From contig DATNIC010000067.1 in NCBI GenBank assembly GCA_035604635.1, positions 1 through 9,616 on the forward strand: a DNA stretch of 9,616 bases, given 5' to 3'. This document shows positions 5,493 to 9,616 of this stretch, piece by piece; position 1 is the stretch's first letter, and each line of letters opens with the position of its first letter. Both the position numbers and the translations under genes were made by a program. The DNA comes from DATNIC01 sp035604635 (GTDB lineage Bacteria; Vulcanimicrobiota; Vulcanimicrobiia; Vulcanimicrobiales; Vulcanimicrobiaceae). Under the pieces are notes generated by a model that was not told the origin of the DNA, ran no database searches, and was given only the letters and a program-made list of their open reading frames with translations.

Positions 5493-8213
5493 ATGAGCCG
5501 CTTCCTTAGAATAGCCCTCGCCTTTTTGCTATTGGCCGGCGCCTTGGTGCCCGCCACGTCGGGGGCGCGCACGCGGCCGCCGTCTGCGACCCAGTCGCCC
5601 GCGCCGCAGCACGCTTCCCCTGAACCCCGGCTGAGCGCCGCACCGCAGGCTGCCGCGGCCCCGAGCCCGACCGGCTCGGCGCGCGCCTTCAATATACTGC
5701 AGTCCGCCACGGGCGGCCCGGCGCCCCAGGCCTACAGCGCCTTCGTCCGCGGGACCCAGCGGCAAACCGGCTTGGTCGACATCCTGCGCAAGGACGACGA
5801 GGCCTACTTCGATCTCTCGGCGGACCAACTGGGCAAGACGTTCATCCTCGCACCGACGCTCGCGTCGGGCGTCGGGAGCGGCGCGTTCGCCGGACGCATC
5901 TTCAACCCGATGCTCGTCCAGTTCGTCCGCGTCGGCCGGCGGATTCTGTGGGTCGAACCGAATGCGCGCTTCCTCGCACCAAACGGGCCGGCGCAAGCCT
6001 CGCTCGACATTAGCGTCGCCGATTCGATCATCGCCGCCTCGCCGATCGTCGCCGAGGACACCGACAAGAAGCGCATCGTCATCGGCGCGCAGCTGCTCCT
6101 CACCGATCTCGAAAACATCGGCCAGGAACTCGGCCGTTCGACCGCGCCTCCGCCGACGATCACCGGGATCCTCACGATCTCCATCCGCCCGTCGTTTTCC
6201 GTCGACACGACCCGCTCGTACATCGTCCGCACCAAAGCACTTCCAAAGAACGACGAGATCCTCGTCAACTTGACGTTCAGCGGGCCGCAAGGCTCGATCC
6301 AATCCGTCCCCGACGCGCGCGGCATTCCGATCAAGGTTCACTACAGCCTCATCGAAGCGCCGAGCGACGGCTACGTCCCGCGCTTGGCGGACGACCGCGT
6401 CGGCTATTTCGTCACCGCGCGCAAGCGGCTCGACGACGACGCGCGTCCGTCGCCGTTCCTGCGCTACATCGACCGCCGCAATCTCGCCTCGACGCCGCAG
6501 ATCTATTACCTCACCAAAGAGATCCCGGTCGAATACCATGACGCCGTCCGGCGCGGCTTGCTCGCGTGGAACGATGCCTTCGCGAAAATCGGCATCCCGC
6601 ACGCGATCGAGGTCAAGGACGCGCCGGACGATCCGGCGTGGGATCCCGATGACGTCCGCTACTCCGTCGTCCGCTGGATCACGAGCGACCGGCCGGACTT
6701 CGGCGGCATGTCGATGTCTTTGACCGATCCGCGCAACGGCGAGATCCTGCGGACCGAGATCGTCATCGAAGGCGAAGCGATCCGCGCGATCAAGCGCGGC
6801 TACATGCAGATCGTGATGCCGACGGCGCACGCTTCGATGATGGAGCCGATCAACGAATGCGCCAACGACGATTGCGAGTTCTCGTGGCGTTTCGCCGAAC
6901 GCGCCGCGCTCGGGACGCTGATGGCGCGGCTCGCGAATCCCTACGGGCCCAAGCAGATCGACCAGTACGCAAAAGACTTCGTGACCTCGCTCGTCGTCCA
7001 CGAGACTGGTCACTCGCTCGGGCTCGAGCACAATTTCGAAGGCCACGCAGCCTATTCGCTCACGCAATTGCGCGATCCGGAGTTCACGAACGCGCACGGC
7101 ATCTCGAGTTCGGTCATGGACTACAACGCGATCAATCTCGCGCCGCCGGGCAAACCGCAGGGTGCGTTCTTCCAACTCAAGCCCGGGCCGTACGACGAAT
7201 GGGCGCTCGAATACGGCTACAAAAACGTCGTGCCGAACGTCAAAGATCCGGCGGTCGAGCTGCCCTATCTGCACGCGATTGCGAATCGCTCGACGCAGCC
7301 GATTTTGCACTTCGCGACCGACGAAGACGCGTCCGGCATCGGAGCACTCGATCCACGCGTTGCACCGTTCGGCCTCTCGAACGATCCGATCGGCTTCGCC
7401 GCGCAGGCGATGCAGATCGACCGCACGTTGACGGAACGGCTTGCCCGCCTCTCACCTCACGACGCCGAGTCGTATGCCGATGAACGCTCCGCGTTCCTCG
7501 TCATCGTCAGCAACTCGTTCGAGTCGGCAATCTCCGCTTCAAGGTACATCGGCGGCATGTACACCTCGCGGGCCCATCGCGGCCAGCCGGGTGCGACGGC
7601 GCCGTTCACGGTGATTCCGCGCGCCGAGCAGCGCCGCGCCTTCGACCTCGTCGCGGCGCACGTCTTCTCGCCCAACGCCCTCGCCTTTTCGCCGCGTTTG
7701 CTCAACGATTTGGGTTCGGAACGCTTCGCCCACTGGGGCTCGACCTCGCCGGCCCGTCCCGATTTCCCGATTACCCGCTTCGTCGGGTCGGTCGAGGAGA
7801 TCGTCCTCTCGCAGCTTTTCCGGCCGATCGTGATGGAACGGCTCTCCGACATGGAGCAGAAGGCGAAGCCCGGCGAGACGATGTCGCTCGCCGATCTCTT
7901 CGAGTGGACGCGCGCCGCGATTTGGGACGACGCCGCCACCGGTGAACGCACGTCGGTCGCGCATCGCAGCGTGCAGCGCAGCTACGCCGATCTGATGGCG
8001 GCGATCGCGCTCCTCCCGTCGGGCGCGATGGAGCAGTTGAGCCTCCCTTACGATGCGCAGTCGCTCGCGCGCCACGAACTGCAGAAGATCGGCGCGCTTG
8101 CCGCGGCCGGCCTGCAGCACGGCAACCTCGACCTCGAGACCCGCGCGCACCTCGAAAACGTCGCGGTCCGGGTTCGCCAGGCGCTCAACGCAACGACCGC
8201 GCGTCCGATCTAG
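5493..8213 (+). CDS. Secreted zinc metalloprotease, DUF5117/DUF4953 (metzincin-like) family
   Basis: A 906-aa protein with an N-terminal signal peptide (R3, R6, then hydrophobic 'IALAFLLLAGALV', with cleavage plausible near 'TSGA', about residue 25). A long Ala/Pro-rich linker follows (about 26-70). Next comes a DUF5117-type beta-rich domain, with 'RGTQRQTGLVDILRKDDEAYFDL' motifs and 'FNPMLVQFVRVG'. The family's 'YYLTKEIPVEYHDAVRRGLLAWNDAF' and 'DPDDVRYSVVRW' block then leads to the catalytic site 'HETGHSLGLEHN' (503-514), an HExxHxxGxxH motif with ligands His503, His507, His513 and catalytic Glu504. A Met-turn 'SVMDY' at Met542 follows at the distance expected for metzincins. All key residues are intact. 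It should act in the periplasm or outside the cell, degrading protein; natural substrates of the family are unknown. There is no clear Shine-Dalgarno. The gene stands alone between two spacers. Confidence 0.9.
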   Translation: MSRFLRIALAFLLLAGALVPATSGARTRPPSATQSPAPQHASPEPRLSAAPQAAAAPSPTGSARAFNILQSATGGPAPQAYSAFVRGTQRQTGLVDILRKDDEAYFDLSADQLGKTFILAPTLASGVGSGAFAGRIFNPMLVQFVRVGRRILWVEPNARFLAPNGPAQASLDISVADSIIAASPIVAEDTDKKRIVIGAQLLLTDLENIGQELGRSTAPPPTITGILTISIRPSFSVDTTRSYIVRTKALPKNDEILVNLTFSGPQGSIQSVPDARGIPIKVHYSLIEAPSDGYVPRLADDRVGYFVTARKRLDDDARPSPFLRYIDRRNLASTPQIYYLTKEIPVEYHDAVRRGLLAWNDAFAKIGIPHAIEVKDAPDDPAWDPDDVRYSVVRWITSDRPDFGGMSMSLTDPRNGEILRTEIVIEGEAIRAIKRGYMQIVMPTAHASMMEPINECANDDCEFSWRFAERAALGTLMARLANPYGPKQIDQYAKDFVTSLVVHETGHSLGLEHNFEGHAAYSLTQLRDPEFTNAHGISSSVMDYNAINLAPPGKPQGAFFQLKPGPYDEWALEYGYKNVVPNVKDPAVELPYLHAIANRSTQPILHFATDEDASGIGALDPRVAPFGLSNDPIGFAAQAMQIDRTLTERLARLSPHDAESYADERSAFLVIVSNSFESAISASRYIGGMYTSRAHRGQPGATAPFTVIPRAEQRRAFDLVAAHVFSPNALAFSPRLLNDLGSERFAHWGSTSPARPDFPITRFVGSVEEIVLSQLFRPIVMERLSDMEQKAKPGETMSLADLFEWTRAAIWDDAATGERTSVAHRSVQRSYADLMAAIALLPSGAMEQLSLPYDAQSLARHELQKIGALAAAGLQHGNLDLETRAHLENVAVRVRQALNATTARPI

Positions 8214-8269
8214 CTCCTTTTGTAAGCCCGCCCACCGCCCGCGGCGAAGGGCCGTCGTAGGATCGCGGT
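8214..8269. other. Short spacer before the Crp-redoxin-folP cluster
   Basis: 56 bases with C/G-rich runs and no clear hairpin-plus-T-tract terminator. The only identifiable signal is AGGA (8259-8262), 7 bases before the ATG at 8270, a plausible Shine-Dalgarno for the regulator. A promoter could overlap the end of the metalloprotease gene but I cannot point to one. Confidence 0.4.
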
Positions 8270-9013
8270 ATGATCCGGTCCTCCGCCATGGAAATCTACG
8301 GGCACCTCTTCCAAAACGAACCGCGCGACAAAGCCGAGACGATGGAAAACAAGGTTTGGTACCTGCGTCAGAACCGGTTGTTCGCTCAAGCGACTGAAGA
8401 AGGCGTCGAGAACGTCGAGCACATCTTCACCGTTTGCGAATATCCGCGCAAGACGCAGATTTTCGATCAAGGCGACCCGACGCGGCTCGTCTACTTGGTC
8501 AAGCGCGGCAAAGTCCGCGTCTCGCGGATCACGCCCGACGGCAAGGAAGTCACGGTCGCCATCCTCGGCGCCGGCGACCTCTTCGGCGAAGAGACGCTCT
8601 TCGAGTCGCCGACGCGCACGACGGTTGCGACCGTCATCGAGGACGCGCTCATCTGCACGGCCAAGGCGGAAGATCTCTTCGGTCTGCTCGCGCGCAGCCC
8701 GCGCCTCGCGCTCAACGTCGCCCAAATCTTGAGCGAACGGCTGCTCGACGCCAATGCGACGATGGAAGATCTCGCCTACGCGCGCATCCCCGATCGCCTG
8801 ATGCATCTCTTCTCGCGGCTCGCGGCCGAGCACGGGACGCAAACGCCGGATGGCGTCATCGTCGACGTGAAGCTGACGCATGCCGACATCGCATCGTTGA
8901 TCGGGAGCACGCGCGAGACCGTCTCGCTCGAGCTCGCAAATCTCGTCAAGGCCGGGCGAGTGAAGATGGACGGGCGCGCGATCGTCATACCGAACAAGGA
9001 GCTCTTGTCATGA
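8270..9013 (+). CDS. Crp/Fnr-family transcriptional regulator with cyclic-nucleotide-type pocket
   Basis: 247 aa from the ATG at 8270, which has AGGA seven bases upstream. Alternative starts at 8288 and 8342 lack good ribosome sites, although recognisable sequence begins near the last ('MENKVWYLRQNRLF'). The cNMP-binding jelly roll spans about residues 48-130 and contains 'FDQGDP', 'VYLVKRGKVRV', 'LGAGDLFGE' (Gly106, Glu107) and 'PTRTT' (Arg116, Thr117). These match the Gly-Glu and Arg-Ser/Thr residues that contact cyclic nucleotide in E. coli CRP. A dimerisation helix follows (about 145-180), then a winged helix-turn-helix with 'LTHADIASLIGSTRETVSLELANL' (202-225), in which the recognition helix keeps the Arg-Glu pair (215-216) of CRP but has Leu where CRP has the next Arg. 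Only two cysteines (56, 129) are present, so no FNR-type iron-sulfur cluster. It is coupled to the redoxin gene by an ATGA overlap. Effector and targets unknown. Confidence 0.9.
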   Translation: MIRSSAMEIYGHLFQNEPRDKAETMENKVWYLRQNRLFAQATEEGVENVEHIFTVCEYPRKTQIFDQGDPTRLVYLVKRGKVRVSRITPDGKEVTVAILGAGDLFGEETLFESPTRTTVATVIEDALICTAKAEDLFGLLARSPRLALNVAQILSERLLDANATMEDLAYARIPDRLMHLFSRLAAEHGTQTPDGVIVDVKLTHADIASLIGSTRETVSLELANLVKAGRVKMDGRAIVIPNKELLS

Positions 9014-9450
9014 TCCTTGCCGCCGCTCTCACCGCGTTGCTTGCCGCGACGACATGGCTCAACGGGACGCCTACCGCCGACACCCTGCGCGGCAAGGTCG
9101 TCGTCGTTGATGTCTTCACGTTCGACTGCTACAACTGCAAGAACGTCACGCCCAACCTGCGGAAACTCAATGCGACGAAAGCGAGCGACGTCGCGATCGT
9201 CGGCGTCCACGCACCCGAGACGCCCTACGAGAAAGACCGCTCCAACGTCGTCGCCAATCTGAAGCTCCAGGGAATCGTCTGGCCCGTCGCGATCGACAAC
9301 GATTTCAAGCTCTGGAACGCCTACGGCGTCGGCGCGTGGCCGACACAGCTGATCTTCGACCGGCACGGCGTTCTGCGCAAGACCGTCGTCGGGGACTCGC
9401 AGGACCAGCTCGTCGATGCGACGATCAATAAGCTGATCGCCGAAAAGTAA
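9010..9450 (+). CDS. Thioredoxin-like (TlpA/DipZ-type) thiol-disulfide protein with CYNC active site
   Basis: A 146-aa single-domain redoxin. 'LRGKVVVVDVFTFDCYNCKNVTP' (residues 26-48) holds the Cys40-Tyr-Asn-Cys43 active site at the start of the first helix. 'IVGVHAPETPYEKDRSNV' and 'GIVWPVAIDNDFKLWNAYGVGAWPTQLIFDRHG' follow, with the cis-Pro in 'WPT'. The 'GVHxPE...EKD' and 'PVAIDND...WNAYG' blocks resemble the redoxin domain of DipZ/TlpA-like proteins, so reduction or oxidation of protein thiols is likely. The N-terminus is hydrophobic (beginning MILAAALTAL) but lacks positive residues, so export is possible and not certain. AAGGAG (8996-9001) lies 8 bases before the ATG, and the start overlaps the stop of the Crp-family gene (9010-9013), so expression is probably coupled to the regulator. 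folP follows immediately. Confidence 0.87.
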   Translation: MILAAALTALLAATTWLNGTPTADTLRGKVVVVDVFTFDCYNCKNVTPNLRKLNATKASDVAIVGVHAPETPYEKDRSNVVANLKLQGIVWPVAIDNDFKLWNAYGVGAWPTQLIFDRHGVLRKTVVGDSQDQLVDATINKLIAEK

Positions 9451-9454
9451 GGAA
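9449..9454 (+). promoter_or_regulatory. Shine-Dalgarno for folP, pointing to an ACG start
   Basis: AAGGAA overlaps the last bases of the redoxin stop codon and lies exactly 7 bases before an in-frame ACG at 9462. The next in-frame near-cognate codon (CTG, 9471) is 16 bases away, and the GTG and ATG at 9513 and 9516 are far downstream. Confidence 0.5.
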
Positions 9455-9461
9455 CCGACTA

Positions 9462-9616
9462 ACGCCGACCCTGCGCCTGCGCAACCACACCCTCGACCTC
9501 ATCGAGGCGCGCGTGATGGGGATCCTCAACGTCACGCCTGACTCGTTCTACGATCGAGGCCGCCATAGCGGCCTGGATCGGGCGCGAGCGCGCGCTGCGG
9601 AGATGGTCGAAGCGGG
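9462..9616 (+). CDS. folP: Dihydropteroate synthase, N-terminal part; cut by the right edge; probable ACG start
   Basis: The visible frame reads 'LRLRNHTLDLIEARVMGILNVTPDSFYDRG' and continues into a helix rich in Arg/Ala ('RARARAAEMVEAG'). 'VMGILNVTPDSF' is the diagnostic first-strand signature of dihydropteroate synthase, whose Asn binds the pyrophosphate of the pterin substrate; the enzyme joins 4-aminobenzoate to dihydropterin pyrophosphate in folate synthesis. Tyr replaces the commoner Ser in 'DSFSD', a variant I believe is tolerated. The frame has an upstream stop at 9429-9431 and then no ATG, GTG or TTG until GTG 9513/ATG 9516, which would remove the N-terminal strand. ACG at 9462 has an ideal Shine-Dalgarno and would give a family-like 'MPTLRLR' opening if decoded as Met. 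CTG at 9471 is an alternative, and a sequence error (ATG to ACG) cannot be excluded. The gene begins 11 bases after the redoxin stop, in the same operon. Confidence 0.88.

Noticed and set aside
5529..7310. A 593-codon open frame on the minus strand opposite the metalloprotease
   Set aside because: It is a mirror of a strongly GC-biased coding strand. Its translation is low-complexity and Arg/Asp-rich with no motif, while the plus-strand frame has a signal peptide and an intact HExxHxxGxxH site.
8214..8269. Possible intrinsic terminator after the metalloprotease
   Set aside because: GC-rich runs are present, but no clean stem is followed by a T tract.

Overview
This window is high-G+C bacterial chromosomal DNA (by eye about 60-65% G+C, dropping to around half between about 4280 and 5400). 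The gene order is not that of a well-known model organism. A Uma2-family endonuclease, a DUF5117/DUF4953 metalloprotease and a Crp-redoxin-folP cluster together suggest an uncultured or little-studied GC-rich lineage, such as Eremiobacterota/WPS-2, Armatimonadota or Chloroflexota. That placement is inference only. I see no tRNA, rRNA, CRISPR array, insertion sequence or recombinase.

Layout. (1) 1-276, minus strand: N-terminal part of a Uma2-like nuclease that runs off the left edge. Upstream of it, on the same strand, is a doubtful 50-aa hydrophobic ORF (321-473). (2) 570-4276, plus strand: a translationally coupled hyuA-hyuB pair (ATGA overlap), the two subunits of an ATP-dependent hydantoinase/oxoprolinase/carboxylase-type enzyme of unknown substrate. 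(3) 4277-4648: 372 bases of lower-G+C DNA with no convincing gene. (4) 4649-5374, plus strand: two small unrecognised genes 12 bases apart, both starting with TTG. One encodes an 83-aa multi-pass membrane protein and the other a 153-aa soluble protein with two CxxC knuckles. (5) 5375-5492: a spacer with a perfect 8-bp-arm palindrome. (6) 5493-8213, plus strand: a secreted 906-aa metzincin-like zinc metalloprotease. (7) 8270-9616, plus strand: a tight cluster of a Crp-family regulator, a redoxin with a CYNC active site (ATGA overlap) and the beginning of folP (dihydropteroate synthase), which runs off the right edge. The folP frame has no ATG, GTG or TTG where the family normally starts. An ACG with a well-placed Shine-Dalgarno is the best candidate.

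How the genes work together. HyuA and HyuB should form one cytoplasmic enzyme. The membrane/zinc-knuckle pair looks like a two-gene unit of unknown role; a distant resemblance of the zinc-knuckle protein to carboxylase gamma subunits is possible but unproven. The Crp-redoxin-folP cluster looks like one transcription unit joining a regulator, a thiol-disulfide protein and folate synthesis. The most interesting points are the unrecognised pair at 4649-5374, the apparent ACG start of folP, and the palindrome and possible leaderless start ahead of the metalloprotease.
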